Below, piece after piece: positions 17,268 through 26,078 of a DNA stretch of 64,000 bases (its first letter is position 1; each line of letters opens with the position of its first letter). The notes below the pieces were generated by a model. That model searched no databases. It was not told where the DNA came from and was given only the letters and a program-made list of their open reading frames with translations. This stretch comes from Variovorax boronicumulans. GTDB lineage: Bacteria > Pseudomonadota > Gammaproteobacteria > Burkholderiales > Burkholderiaceae_C. The position numbers and the translations under genes were made by a program. The stretch covers positions 399,937 to 463,936 of the forward strand of contig NZ_JARXVG010000006.1 in the NCBI RefSeq assembly GCF_029892485.1, written 5' to 3'.

Positions 17268-18452
17268 ATGAGTCAAGACGTCTACGTGGTCGGGGTCGGC
17301 ATGATCCCCTTCACCAAGCCGGGCGCGAACCAGCCCTATCCGCAGATGGCCGCGCACGCCACGAATGCCGCGCTCAAGGATGCGGGAATCGGCTACGAGC
17401 TGATCCAGCAGGCCTACGTGGGCTACGTGTACGGCGACTCCACCGCCGGCCAGCGCGCGCTGTACGAAGTGGGCATGACCGGCATCCCGGTCGTCAACGT
17501 CAACAACAACTGCTCGACCGGTTCGACCGCGCTGTTCCTCGCGCGCCAGGCCGTGGCCAGCGGCGCGGCCGACTGCGTGCTCGCGCTGGGCTTCGAGCAC
17601 ATGAGCCCGGGGGCGCTGGGCGCGGTGTTCAACGACCGCCCGAGCCCTTTCGACAATTTCGAGACCATCACCGACGAGCTGGTCGGCAACGAGCAGGTGC
17701 CGCTCGCGCTGCGCTACTTCGGCGGCGCGGGTCTCGCGCACATGCAGCAGTACGGCACGCAGATGTCCACCTTCGCGAAGATCCGCGCCAAGGCGAGCCG
17801 CCATGCGTCGAACAACCCGGTCGCGCTGTTCCGCACCGTCGTCACCGAAGACGAGGTGATGGCCGCGCCCGTCATGTGGCCCGGCGTGATGACGCGGCTC
17901 ATGGCCTGCCCGCCCACCTGCGGCGCGGCCGCGGCCATCGTCTGCTCGCCGCGCTTTTCCGAACGCCACGGCCTGGACCGCAGCGTGCGCATCAAGGCGC
18001 AGGCCATGACCACCGACCGCGCCGTGACCTTCGAGAGCCGCGACATGCGCGAGGTGGTCGGCTTCAGCATGGCGCAGGAAGCCGCGCAGAAGGTGTACGA
18101 CGCGGCAGGCGTCGGCCCGCAGGACATCGACGTGGTCGAGCTGCACGATTGCTTCGCGCACAACGAACTCCTGAGCTACGAAGCGCTGGGCCTCTGCCCG
18201 GTCGGTGGCGCGGAGAAGTTCGTGGTCGATGGCGACAACACCTATGGCGGCAAGGTGGTGACCAACCCGTCGGGCGGGCTGCTGTCGAAGGGCCATCCGC
18301 TCGGGGCGACAGGGCTCGCGCAATGCACGGAGCTGGTCCAGCAACTGCGCGGCACGGCAGACAAACGCCAGGTCGAAGGCGCGCGCATGGCGCTGCAGCA
18401 CAACCTCGGGTTGGGCGGCGCCTGCGTGGTCACGCTCTACGAACGCGTTTGA
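17268..18452 (+). CDS. SCP2-type thiolase / lipid-transfer protein
   Basis: The 394-residue protein belongs to the thiolase group often called lipid-transfer proteins. NNNCSTGSTALFLAR has the acylatable Cys, ELHDCFAHNE is the His-containing block of the SCPx group, and GGLLSKGHPLGATG carries the second His; the canonical second Cys motif is replaced by the SCPx pattern. Such enzymes cleave 3-oxoacyl-CoA, often branched or sterol-side-chain types, to acetyl-CoA or propionyl-CoA and the shortened acyl-CoA. It follows the ligase by 35 bases with the Shine-Dalgarno CAGGAA, and leads into two MaoC genes. Confidence 0.9.
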   Translation: MSQDVYVVGVGMIPFTKPGANQPYPQMAAHATNAALKDAGIGYELIQQAYVGYVYGDSTAGQRALYEVGMTGIPVVNVNNNCSTGSTALFLARQAVASGAADCVLALGFEHMSPGALGAVFNDRPSPFDNFETITDELVGNEQVPLALRYFGGAGLAHMQQYGTQMSTFAKIRAKASRHASNNPVALFRTVVTEDEVMAAPVMWPGVMTRLMACPPTCGAAAAIVCSPRFSERHGLDRSVRIKAQAMTTDRAVTFESRDMREVVGFSMAQEAAQKVYDAAGVGPQDIDVVELHDCFAHNELLSYEALGLCPVGGAEKFVVDGDNTYGGKVVTNPSGGLLSKGHPLGATGLAQCTELVQQLRGTADKRQVEGARMALQHNLGLGGACVVTLYERV

Positions 18453-18462
18453 AGGGAAACAC

Positions 18463-18903
18463 ATGATCGACAAGAAATGGATCGGCCACGAACTGCCCGC
18501 CTCGGTGCTGCCCATCGAGCGCACGCGGCTGCAGTTCTTCGCCAAGGCCATCGGCGAGACCGACCCGGTCTACACCGATGCCGCTGCCGCGCGTGATGCC
18601 GGCTACCCCGACCTGCCCGCGCCGCCCACCTTCCTTTTTGCGGCCGAGCTGGACTCGGGCGCCTCGAGCCAGATGCTCGACGATCTGCAGATTCCGCTCT
18701 CGAAGCTGCTGCACGGCGAGCAGAGCTTCAGCTACCACCGATCCGCCTGCGTGGGCGACACGGTGACGGTGCGCTCCACCATCAGCGACATCTACGACAA
18801 GAAGAACGGCGCGCTCGAATTCGTCGTGAAGACCTCGCGCGCCACCAACCAGCGCGATGAACTCGTGGCCGAACTGCGCACGGTGATCGTCTGCCGCCAC
18901 TGA
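18463..18903 (+). CDS. MaoC-like hot-dog protein, FAS1-type dehydratase N-terminal domain
   Basis: This 146-residue hot-dog protein begins IGHELPASVLPIERTRLQFFAKAIGETDPVYTDAAAARDAGY. It resembles the N-terminal, catalytically weak half of R-specific hydratases, in that the Asp-to-His hydratase motif of the next gene is replaced by ETDPVYTD. Together with the following 139-residue protein it probably forms a heteromeric hydratase, a pattern known from other two-gene MaoC pairs such as HadA/HadB. It starts 10 bases after the thiolase stop, with the Shine-Dalgarno AAGGGAAA. Confidence 0.85.
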   Translation: MIDKKWIGHELPASVLPIERTRLQFFAKAIGETDPVYTDAAAARDAGYPDLPAPPTFLFAAELDSGASSQMLDDLQIPLSKLLHGEQSFSYHRSACVGDTVTVRSTISDIYDKKNGALEFVVKTSRATNQRDELVAELRTVIVCRH

Positions 18904-18917
18904 AGAAAGAACGCGCG

Positions 18918-19337
18918 ATGACCACCCCCACCTACGACAGCATCCAGATCGGCGACGAACTTCCGCCGCTGCAACTTGCGCCCGTCAACCGTACCACGCT
19001 CGCGCTCTTCGCAGGTGCTTCGGGCGACCACAACCCCATCCACATCGACACCGACTTCGCGCGCAGGGCCGGCATGCCCGACGTGTTCGCGCAGGGCATG
19101 CTGGGCATGGCCTGGCTCGGCCGGCTGCTCACGCAGTGGGCGCCGCAATCGCAGCTGCGCCGCTTCGACGTGCGCTTCCAGGGCATCACCCACATCGGCC
19201 ATGCGGTGCGCTGCACCGGCCGCGTGGTCGAGAAGCTCGAGCACAACGGCGAGCGCTGCGTGCGCGTCGAGGTGCAGAGCGCCAACCAGTACGGCCAGGC
19301 GCGCATCGCCGGCGAGGCGCTGGTGGCGCTGCGCTGA
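18918..19337 (+). CDS. MaoC family enoyl-CoA hydratase (R-specific hydratase type)
   Basis: The 139-residue protein has the hydratase-2 motif ASGDHNPIHIDTDFARRAGMPDVFAQGM, with the Asp and His that act on the enoyl-CoA double bond. It is therefore the likely catalytic partner of the preceding hot-dog protein. The pair would hydrate a 2-enoyl-CoA to the 3-hydroxyacyl-CoA, which the SDR encoded next could oxidise. The gene is 14 bases after the previous one, with the Shine-Dalgarno AAGAAAG further upstream. Confidence 0.88.
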   Translation: MTTPTYDSIQIGDELPPLQLAPVNRTTLALFAGASGDHNPIHIDTDFARRAGMPDVFAQGMLGMAWLGRLLTQWAPQSQLRRFDVRFQGITHIGHAVRCTGRVVEKLEHNGERCVRVEVQSANQYGQARIAGEALVALR

Positions 19338-19356
19338 TCCATTCCACGAAAGAAAA

Positions 19357-20193
19357 ATGAATATGACACTCAAGCTCGAAGGCAAGGTCGCCCTCATCAC
19401 CGGATCGGGCCGCGGCATCGGCCGCGCGATCGCGCTCAAGCTCGCTTCGGAAGGCGCACGCATCGTCGTCAACGACCTCGATGCCGAGCCCGCCGAGGAA
19501 ACCGTGCAGGCCATCCGCGCGGCGGGCGGGCAGGCGGTGGCCTGCATCGGCAGCGTCTCGGCGCCGGACTTCGCCGAGCGGTTCATCGGCACCGCAGTGA
19601 GCGAATACAAGGGCCTCGACATCATCGTGAACAACGCCGGCTACACCTGGGACAACGTGCTCCAGAAGATGACCGACGAGCAGTGGTACGCCATGATCGA
19701 CGTGCACCTGACGGCGCCGTTCCGCATCCTGCGCGCCGCGCAACCGGTGATCCGCGCGCTCGCCAAGGCCGAGGGCGAAGCGGGCCAACGCGTGGTGCGC
19801 AAGGTGGTCAACATCTCCTCGGTGGCGGGCCTCTTCGGCAACGCGGGGCAGGCCAACTACTCGACCGCCAAGGCCGGCATCGTCGGCATGACGCAGACGT
19901 TGGCCAAGGAGTGGGGGCGCATGAACGTCACGGTCAATTGCGTGGCCTTCGGCTTCATCCAGACGCGGCTGACCGCGAGCACCGCCGAGGCGGCCACGGC
20001 CAACATCGAAGGCCGCGAGATCAAGGTCGGCGTCAACCCCGGCTTGCTCGCGATGATGGAGCAGTCGATTCCGCTCGGTCGCGGCGGCACACCCGAGGAA
20101 GCGGCCGGCGCGGTGTACCTGCTGTGCGCGCCCGAATCGGACTATGTGAGCGGGCAGACGCTGATGTGCACCGGCGGCCTGACCGGAATCTGA
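19357..20193 (+). CDS. Short-chain dehydrogenase/reductase (FabG-like)
   Basis: The 278-residue protein is a classical SDR: nucleotide-binding TGSGRGIGRAIALKLA near residue 15, NNAGYTWDN, NISSVAG with the catalytic Ser, and YSTAKAG with the Tyr-x-x-x-Lys pair. The Asp after beta-strand 2 (VNDLDAE) suggests NAD(H) rather than NADP(H). In this operon it probably oxidises a 3-hydroxyacyl-CoA to the 3-oxoacyl-CoA that the SCP2-type thiolase cleaves. An insertion (AKAEGEAGQRVVRK) before the Ser region is typical of 3-oxoacyl reductases in such clusters. Start codons at 19357 and 19363 are both possible. Confidence 0.92.
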   Translation: MNMTLKLEGKVALITGSGRGIGRAIALKLASEGARIVVNDLDAEPAEETVQAIRAAGGQAVACIGSVSAPDFAERFIGTAVSEYKGLDIIVNNAGYTWDNVLQKMTDEQWYAMIDVHLTAPFRILRAAQPVIRALAKAEGEAGQRVVRKVVNISSVAGLFGNAGQANYSTAKAGIVGMTQTLAKEWGRMNVTVNCVAFGFIQTRLTASTAEAATANIEGREIKVGVNPGLLAMMEQSIPLGRGGTPEEAAGAVYLLCAPESDYVSGQTLMCTGGLTGI

Positions 20194-20194
20194 G

Positions 20195-20983
20195 ATGCAG
20201 ACCGTCGAAGGCATCGCCTGGGGCGTGCAGGACGACATCGGCCGCATCGTGCTGAAGCGGCCCGGGAGCGCGAACGCGCTGACATCGGCGAGCGGCCGGA
20301 CGCTCGCGCGTGCCATCGACGAGGTGCTCGAACAGCAGCCGCGTGCCATCTTGCTGACCGGCGAGGGCAGGGCGTTCTGCGCGGGTGGCGACATCGACGA
20401 GTTCGTCGCGGCCGGCGAGCGGCTGCCCGAGCTGGTGAACGATTTGCTGGACCAGCTGCATCCCGCCTTGCTGCGCCTCTCGGCGAATCCGGCGCCGCTG
20501 GTGGTTGCCGTGAACGGACCGGCGGGCGGTGCGGGCGTGGGGCTCGCGTTGTGCGGTGATTTCGTGCTGGCGGCGGAATCGATGAAGCTGCGCACGGGCT
20601 ATGCGTCCATCGGCCTGTCGCCGGATGCGGGTGCTTCGTACTTTCTCTCGCGCCGCGTGGGGCCGGTGCGGGCGCAGCAGTGGCTGATGCTCAGCGAAGC
20701 CATCGACAGCCAACGCTGCCTCGCGTCGGGCGCCGTGGATGCGGTCTATCCGGATGCCGAGCTCGCGGCCGCGAGCGAAGCGCTGGTGGCGCGGCTGGCT
20801 GCCGGTGCGAGCGCGTCGTTCGCCGGCATCAAGGCCCTGTGCGGCGGCGCCCCGGCCCGGCCCATCGAGGCGCACTTCGCGATGGAGCAAAGGCTGCTGC
20901 GCGAGCGTGCGGGCAGCGCGGACGCGCGCGAAGGCGTGGCGGCTTTTGTTGCGAAGCGGGCGCCGCGTTTCACGGGCCGCTGA
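20195..20983 (+). CDS. Enoyl-CoA hydratase/isomerase (crotonase) family protein, PaaG-like
   Basis: The 262-residue crotonase has an oxyanion-hole region (GRAFCAGGDIDEF and NGPAGGAGVGLALCGDF). At the positions of the two catalytic Glu residues of true hydratases it has Val and Tyr instead, while the segment IGLSPDAGASYFL keeps the Asp seen in PaaG-type isomerases. It is therefore more likely an acyl-CoA isomerase than a hydratase, and hydration in this operon is left to the MaoC pair. It starts two bases after the SDR stop and is the last gene of the operon; it converges with the site-2 protease gene two bases later. Confidence 0.85.
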   Translation: MQTVEGIAWGVQDDIGRIVLKRPGSANALTSASGRTLARAIDEVLEQQPRAILLTGEGRAFCAGGDIDEFVAAGERLPELVNDLLDQLHPALLRLSANPAPLVVAVNGPAGGAGVGLALCGDFVLAAESMKLRTGYASIGLSPDAGASYFLSRRVGPVRAQQWLMLSEAIDSQRCLASGAVDAVYPDAELAAASEALVARLAAGASASFAGIKALCGGAPARPIEAHFAMEQRLLRERAGSADAREGVAAFVAKRAPRFTGR

Positions 20984-20985
20984 AG

Positions 20986-21717
20986 TCAGCTGCCTGTGAG
21001 GCTGCGCGCCGCGCCCAGCATTTCATGGGTGTCGTGCGCCATCACCGCCAGGAACGCCAAGAGGCCGATGTAGTACACGCTGTACGTCACCCGCGTCTCG
21101 GTGGAGACGGCGTAGTACTGCTGGTTGGCCGGGTCCTTCGGGTCGTACTTCCAGGCCCGCATCACCTGCGGCGCGGCCAGCACCGCCACCAAAATCAGCA
21201 TCGGGCTCGGCCGCCAGAAGAACAGGGCCGCGAGCACCGGCACGCCCACCAGCCACACGCGCGGCGTGAGCACCGCGGTGATGCGTCCGCCGTCGAAGGG
21301 TGAGAGCGGGATCAGGTTGAAGAGGTTGATGAAGAAGCCCGCGTAGGCCAGCGCCAGCAGCAGCCGGCTGTCCGATTCGCGCGCCACGAAATAGCAGGCC
21401 AGCGCTGCGAGGCTGCCCAGCAGCGGGCCGCCGAAGCCGACCCAGGCTTCGGTCTCGACGTCGTGCGGCTGGTCCTTCAGTTCGATCCATGCACCGACGA
21501 ACGGAATGAAGGTGGGCAGTCCGACATCGAGGCCGCGCTGCTTCGCCGCGAGGTAGTGGCCCATCTCGTGCACGAGGATGAGCGCGACGAACCCCGCCGC
21601 ATAGCGCCAGCCGAACACGAAGGCATAGGCGACCACCGAGAGCAGCATCGTGCCGCCCGAGAGCAGCAGCTTGCCGAGCTTGCCCGCGCTCAGCAGGACC
21701 AGCAGCAGCTTGACCAT
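20986..21717 (-). CDS. Site-2 protease family membrane metalloprotease
   Basis: The 243-residue membrane protein has the two S2P signatures: LVHEMGHYLAA, with the HExxH zinc site, and NLFNLIPLSPFDGGRI, with the NxxPxxxxDG motif that supplies the third ligand. Five or six hydrophobic segments are visible. Such proteases cut membrane proteins within the bilayer, often anti-sigma factors, but members of this short group without PDZ domains have no known target. The ATG at 21717 (MVKLLLVLL) is preferred over the longer frame, whose extra residues are polar and overlap the next gene. Confidence 0.88.
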   Translation of the reverse strand: MVKLLLVLLSAGKLGKLLLSGGTMLLSVVAYAFVFGWRYAAGFVALILVHEMGHYLAAKQRGLDVGLPTFIPFVGAWIELKDQPHDVETEAWVGFGGPLLGSLAALACYFVARESDSRLLLALAYAGFFINLFNLIPLSPFDGGRITAVLTPRVWLVGVPVLAALFFWRPSPMLILVAVLAAPQVMRAWKYDPKDPANQQYYAVSTETRVTYSVYYIGLLAFLAVMAHDTHEMLGAARSLTGS

Positions 21718-21739
21718 GGCGCCTGTCCCTTGTTGCGCG

Positions 21740-22684
21740 TCAAGCCTCGGGCTTCTTCTTGAAGATCTTGGCGATGCCCCAGAGCGCAGCGCCACCGGCC
21801 ACGACCGCGATCTTCGCGAACTTGGCCAGGAAGGCCAGCGCGAGTGCGAACAGGCCCAGCTTCTTCACGGCAACGCCTGCCACCAATGCGGCGAGGCCGT
21901 AGGCGGCGACCTTGTCGGTGGACGAATTGAAGTCCGCGTACTTCTTGCCGTCGTCGTACTGCAGTGCGCCCAGCAGTTTGGCGGCGTCGGGCTTGTAGGT
22001 GTCCAGGTCTTTCGCGTTGGTGATGAGGTTCAGGCTCAGGTAGCCCTCGCGGCCCAGCGCATAGGTGTTGTAGTTGACGCCCTGGTTGTCTCCTGTGGAG
22101 CCCTTCTTCTTCGAGAGGGCCGACCACACGAGGCGGTGCGTGGCGGCTTCGTACTGCGGCTTCTGCGCCCAGCCCGTGACCTCGATGCCGGGGATGCCGC
22201 GCTTGGCGCGCTCTTCGTTCGCGGCCTCGGTGCCTTCCTTCAGGCTCTTGAGCAGGTCGTCGGCGTTCCAGTCCTTTGCGTCGTCGTCCTTGATGTAGCC
22301 CTCTTTCACGAACTTGACGACGGCCATCCAGTCGGCATCGTCGTTGGCGGGAAAGATGGCGCCGATGAAGGTGTCGTCGGTGCGGTTGCCCATGCTGCGC
22401 ATGAGCTGTGCGGCCGCGGGTGTCGGCACCCAGATGTAGCCGGCCGGCAGCTTCAGGTGGGCCTGGTCGCGCAGCGGGATGTCGGCGGGGCCGACCTTCT
22501 GCACGGCCTTGGCGGCCTTGAAGGCGGCTTCCTGTTCGGCCTCCAGCGAGTTCGCCGTGGATGCGGTGGCCGGAGCCGCGGAAGTGGCGGGGGTGGCAGA
22601 CGTGGCGGCGTTGCCGGTGTTGGTGGCCGCTAGGGCGCACGCGAGCAGCAAGCCGGCCGTCAGGCGGACAGTATGAATACGCAA
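21740..22684 (-). CDS. DUF2167 domain-containing membrane protein
   Basis: The 314-residue protein has a signal sequence (RIHTVRLTAGLLLACALAAT ending near NA), an Ala/Thr-rich linker, the DUF2167 domain (DIPLRDQAHLKLPAGYIWVP, GAIFPANDDADWMAVVKFVKEGYIKDDDA, ATHRLVWSALSKKKG, NYNTYALGREGYLSLNL), and two C-terminal hydrophobic segments followed by a Lys-rich tail. No ATG fits the signal peptide. A TTG at 22684, preceded by the strong Shine-Dalgarno GAGGAGAGAG, does, so I choose that start. An upstream in-frame ATG at 22810 would add 42 polar residues. The function is unknown. The stop is 22 bases before the start of the S2P gene, so the two may be an operon. Confidence 0.85.
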   Translation of the reverse strand: MRIHTVRLTAGLLLACALAATNTGNAATSATPATSAAPATASTANSLEAEQEAAFKAAKAVQKVGPADIPLRDQAHLKLPAGYIWVPTPAAAQLMRSMGNRTDDTFIGAIFPANDDADWMAVVKFVKEGYIKDDDAKDWNADDLLKSLKEGTEAANEERAKRGIPGIEVTGWAQKPQYEAATHRLVWSALSKKKGSTGDNQGVNYNTYALGREGYLSLNLITNAKDLDTYKPDAAKLLGALQYDDGKKYADFNSSTDKVAAYGLAALVAGVAVKKLGLFALALAFLAKFAKIAVVAGGAALWGIAKIFKKKPEA

Positions 22685-22776
22685 GTTCTCTCTCCTCGGT
22701 TGTTGTCGGTTTTTGTGAGACGCGAGGAGTTTATCGGCGCTTTTGCAGATGTCTGCCGGCGCCCGACAAGTGCGTT

Positions 22777-23199
22777 TCAGGGCCAGGGCGTGGGCGGCGG
22801 AATCTCGCACACCGGTTCGACGTCGATGCTCTTGAAGTCCGCCGGCGAGACGATCTCCAGGTACTCCATGTCGGGCGAGTAGTCGAACAGGAAATGCCGG
22901 ATGCCCGGCCGCTGGTGCACCACGTCGCCGGCCTCGACCAGGGTTTCCTTGTCCTCGTACATGAAGCGGGCCCAGCCCTTGACCATGATGACGATCTGGA
23001 AGTCCGCCTCGTGGCGGTGCCAGCCGGTGCCCGCTTCCGGTGCCATGTTGGCCTTGACCAGATGCGCGATGACCTTGCCGTTGGTGGCCTCGGCCACGCC
23101 CAGGTCGCGGTACAGGAAGAAATCGCGCAGCCCGCCCGAGACGAACTCTGTGTCACCGGGCTTGACGTGGGAGAACTGGGTGGCGGTACGGTCCAGCAT
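22777..23199 (-). CDS. Cupin domain-containing protein
   Basis: The 140-residue protein is a single small beta-barrel. The first cupin motif is seen as GTGWHRHEADFQIVIMVKGWARFMYE, with two His and a Glu as metal ligands; the second is VEAGDVVHQRPGIRHFLFDYSPDMEYLEI. No catalytic partner domain is present and the function cannot be told. The ATG at 23199 is chosen because it is preceded by AAGGAG; the frame extends further upstream without a plausible start. It is divergent from the 61-residue gene at 23407. Confidence 0.85.
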   Translation of the reverse strand: MLDRTATQFSHVKPGDTEFVSGGLRDFFLYRDLGVAEATNGKVIAHLVKANMAPEAGTGWHRHEADFQIVIMVKGWARFMYEDKETLVEAGDVVHQRPGIRHFLFDYSPDMEYLEIVSPADFKSIDVEPVCEIPPPTPWP

Positions 23200-23406
23200 G
23201 GGGCGCTCCTTCGCAGGTGGTTGTGTTGCGCTGCAGCACGCATAAAGCGTTCCTGTTTGCTGGCTTGCAGCTGTTTGGCTGGAGACCTTCCGCCTGATTG
23301 GCGCGCGCGGGGTGAGCGGGCCCCGGACACCGGGTGCCGCCGCATTGCTCGAGCGCTGGCGAACACCCATACTGGGGCTCCCACGACGCAATCACCGGAG
23401 CCCCCA

Positions 23407-23592
23407 ATGAGCAACGAACTGCGCAAGAAGCTGCATGACCTGGCGGAACTGGCCGAGAACACCACCGACCCGCAGACCCGGGCCATCGTCGAAGCGATCC
23501 GCCTGCAGACGGCCGTCTTGAACGAGCGGCTCTTTTCCATCGAGCTTCAGCTGGGCACGCTCACCAAGCGCATGGAAAACACAACCGACTGA
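23407..23592 (+). CDS. Small acidic helical protein, unknown function
   Basis: This 61-residue protein ([20 protein letters not shown] at the start) is rich in Leu, Glu, Lys and Arg, with heptad-like spacing that suggests one or two amphipathic helices and possible oligomerisation. No signal peptide or membrane segment is present. A Shine-Dalgarno CCGGAG lies 8 bases before the ATG. It ends 32 bases before aroC on the same strand. I do not recognise the family, but codon use and the ribosome-binding site support it as a real gene. Confidence 0.7.
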   Translation: MSNELRKKLHDLAELAENTTDPQTRAIVEAIRLQTAVLNERLFSIELQLGTLTKRMENTTD

Positions 23593-23624
23593 GGGGCGGC
23601 CCCTTTGTGGGGATAATCCCCGCC

Positions 23625-24737
23625 ATGAGCGGCAACACTTTCGGAACACTCTTCGCGGTCACCAATTTCGGCGAATCGCACGGCCCGGCCATCGGCTGCG
23701 TCATCGACGGTTGCCCGCCGGGCATGGCCCTCAGCGAGGCCGACATCCAGGGCGATCTCGACCGCCGCCGCCCCGGCACCAGCCGCCACGTCACCCAGCG
23801 CAACGAAGCCGATGCGGTTCAGATTCTTTCCGGCGTGTACGAGGGCAAGACCACCGGCACCCCGATCGCGCTGCTGATCCAGAACACCGACCAGCGCAGC
23901 AAGGACTACGGCCAGATCGCCCAGCAGTTCCGTCCCGGCCACGCCGACTTCACCTACTGGAAGAAATACGGTATCCGCGACCCGCGCGGCGGCGGTCGCT
24001 CCTCGGCGCGGCTCACGGCGCCCATGGTCGCGGCCGGCGCGGTCGCCAAGAAGTGGCTGGCCGAAAAATACGGCATGGTGTTTCGCGGCTGCATGACGCA
24101 GATCGGCGAGATCACCATTCCCTTCGAGAGCTGGGACCACGTTCCGAACAACCCCTTCTTCGCCCCCATCGCCGACGTGAGCGCGCTGGAGGACTACATG
24201 GACCGCCTGCGCAAGGCCGGCGATTCGTGCGGCGCGCGCATTCGCGTCACGGCCACCAACGTGCCCATTGGCCTGGGCGAGCCGCTCTTCGACAAGCTCG
24301 ACGCCGAAATCGCCTACGCGATGATGGGCATCAACGCGGTGAAAGCCGTCGAGATCGGCGCCGGCTGGGACAGCGTCACCCAGCGCGGCACCACGCACGG
24401 CGACTCGATCACGCCGACCGGCTTCGTCACCAACAATGCGGGCGGCATCCTCGGTGGCATCAGCTCGGGGCAGGACCTCGAGGTGAGCATCGCGATCAAG
24501 CCGACCAGTTCGATCATCAGCCCGCGCCAGTCGATCGACATCCACAACAACCCCGTCGAAGTGATCACCAAGGGCCGGCACGACCCCTGCGTGGGCATTC
24601 GCGCGACGCCCATTGCCGAGGCCATGCTGGCGCTGGTGGTGATGGAGCACGTGCTGCGCAACCGCGCGCAGTGCGGCGACGTGCAGACCGAAGCCCAGAA
24701 GTCCGAGGCCGCGTCCCCGCAGGCGTCCTTCCTGTAG
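23625..24737 (+). CDS. aroC: Chorismate synthase
   Basis: The 370-residue product matches AroC over its full length: [29 protein letters not shown] at the start, [55 protein letters not shown], and [25 protein letters not shown]. It forms chorismate from 5-enolpyruvylshikimate-3-phosphate, needs reduced FMN, and acts in the cytoplasm at the end of the shikimate pathway. The ATG at 23625 is preferred over an in-frame ATG at 23607; a small hairpin (GGGGATAATCCCC) lies just before it. The stop codon overlaps the start of the MFS gene. Confidence 0.98.
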   Translation: MSGNTFGTLFAVTNFGESHGPAIGCVIDGCPPGMALSEADIQGDLDRRRPGTSRHVTQRNEADAVQILSGVYEGKTTGTPIALLIQNTDQRSKDYGQIAQQFRPGHADFTYWKKYGIRDPRGGGRSSARLTAPMVAAGAVAKKWLAEKYGMVFRGCMTQIGEITIPFESWDHVPNNPFFAPIADVSALEDYMDRLRKAGDSCGARIRVTATNVPIGLGEPLFDKLDAEIAYAMMGINAVKAVEIGAGWDSVTQRGTTHGDSITPTGFVTNNAGGILGGISSGQDLEVSIAIKPTSSIISPRQSIDIHNNPVEVITKGRHDPCVGIRATPIAEAMLALVVMEHVLRNRAQCGDVQTEAQKSEAASPQASFL

Positions 24738-25939
24738 TGTCGTCATCGCCACCAGTGGCCGCCGGACGCGGCCACCTGCTGGCGTTTGCTGGTCTGTCGG
24801 CCAGCTATTTCGCGCACATCGGTTTCTTCAATCCTTATCTGCCGCTGTGGCTCAAGGACCTGGGGCTGCCGATCTTCACGATCAGCCTGCTGGCCTCGGT
24901 GCAGTCGGTCACGCGCGTGTTCGCGCCCTATGCCTGGGGCGCGCTCAGCGACCACACCGGCCACCGCGTGATGCTGCTGCGCTTCAGCGCGGCGGTGGCC
25001 CTGGTCAGTTCCTTCGGCCTCTGGTGGAACGGCGGCGCCTGGTGGCTCGCGCTGGTGCTGCTCGTGATGTTCACCCACACCAGCTCGATGATGTCGCTCA
25101 CCGAGGCGGCCATGGCGCAGCTGGTGGCCGGCGACTGGGGCCGCTACGGGCGCATCCGCCTGTGCGGCTCGGCCGGCTTCCTGATCACCGTGTTCTTCGC
25201 GGGGGAGTGGTTCGAGCGCTTCGGCATGAAGCACTTTCCGGCCTGGGCCGCGGGCACCCTGGCCATCGTGCTCATCGCGACGATGAAGCTGCCCGATGTG
25301 CGCGAGCCCGTGGCCGCGCACGACGCCGTCAAGGAACCCATCGGGCCGGTGCTGCGCAACCCGGCGGTGCGGTGGTTCTTCGCGGCGCTGTTCTTCCAGG
25401 TGATGTCGCACTTCTCGGTGTACGCCTTCTTGTCGCTGTACCTCGACTCCATCGGCTACGGCAAGAGCACCATCGGCCTCTTGTGGGCGCTGTCGGTGGT
25501 GGCCGAGATCGTCTGGTTCTTCCTTCAGGGCCGGCTCATCGGGCTCTTGCCGATGCCGCGCTGGATGCTGGTGTGCGGCATCGCGGCCGTTGCGCGGCTG
25601 GGGCTCACGGCGGGGCTGGGCGGCTTCATCGCCGCGCTGGTCGTTGCGCAATGGCTGCATGCGCTGAGCTTCGCGGCGCACCACACCACCTGCATCGCCG
25701 TGGTGTCGCGCCGTTTTCCGGGGCGGCTGCGCGGGAGAGGGCAGGCGCTCTTCACCGTGATCGGCTATGGCTTCGGCGGTGTGCTGGGTGTGCTGCTCGG
25801 CGGGGCCGTTGCGCAGGAGTTCGGGTACCGGACGATGTTCGGGTTGGCGGCGGTGCTGGCAGGGGTGGGGAGCCTTTGCGCCTGGCGCGTGGTGAGGTTG
25901 GAGCAGGCAGAGCGCGCGACCCTGCCGGGCCGGATCTGA
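24737..25939 (+). CDS. MFS transporter, MFS_1-like/HcaT group
   Basis: The 400-residue protein has about twelve hydrophobic segments and the GALSDHTGHRVMLL loop between helices 2 and 3 that marks the major facilitator superfamily. It resembles the HcaT / nucleoside-proton-symporter-like group (PF12832). I place the start at GTG 24737, which shares one base with the aroC stop (TAGTG), so the gene is probably translated by coupling to aroC; the frame upstream only covers aroC. The substrate is not known. An aromatic acid is a guess from the neighbour and from HcaT, not from any residue. Confidence 0.85.
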   Translation: MSSSPPVAAGRGHLLAFAGLSASYFAHIGFFNPYLPLWLKDLGLPIFTISLLASVQSVTRVFAPYAWGALSDHTGHRVMLLRFSAAVALVSSFGLWWNGGAWWLALVLLVMFTHTSSMMSLTEAAMAQLVAGDWGRYGRIRLCGSAGFLITVFFAGEWFERFGMKHFPAWAAGTLAIVLIATMKLPDVREPVAAHDAVKEPIGPVLRNPAVRWFFAALFFQVMSHFSVYAFLSLYLDSIGYGKSTIGLLWALSVVAEIVWFFLQGRLIGLLPMPRWMLVCGIAAVARLGLTAGLGGFIAALVVAQWLHALSFAAHHTTCIAVVSRRFPGRLRGRGQALFTVIGYGFGGVLGVLLGGAVAQEFGYRTMFGLAAVLAGVGSLCAWRVVRLEQAERATLPGRI

Positions 25940-26078
25940 ACCTCGGGCCCGGCTTTGGAGAAGCGGGCGAAGTGCGGGTTTCCGATAACTACAGGCACTT
26001 GATTTAGTCGGCTCCCTGAAACATAGTTGGCCCCGTTCACAAGCCACAGGCGCATCGCCTGCTCAAGGAGACACACCC

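Noticed and set aside
15669..18452. 927-codon plus-strand frame fusing the acyl-CoA ligase region to the thiolase
   Set aside because: Only the last 394 codons (from 17268) are thiolase. The upstream part is an out-of-frame shadow of the ligase gene.
23588..23626. GGGGATAATCCCC hairpin before aroC as a riboswitch
   Set aside because: The stem is only a few base pairs with no further structure, and no known riboswitch class is associated with aroC.
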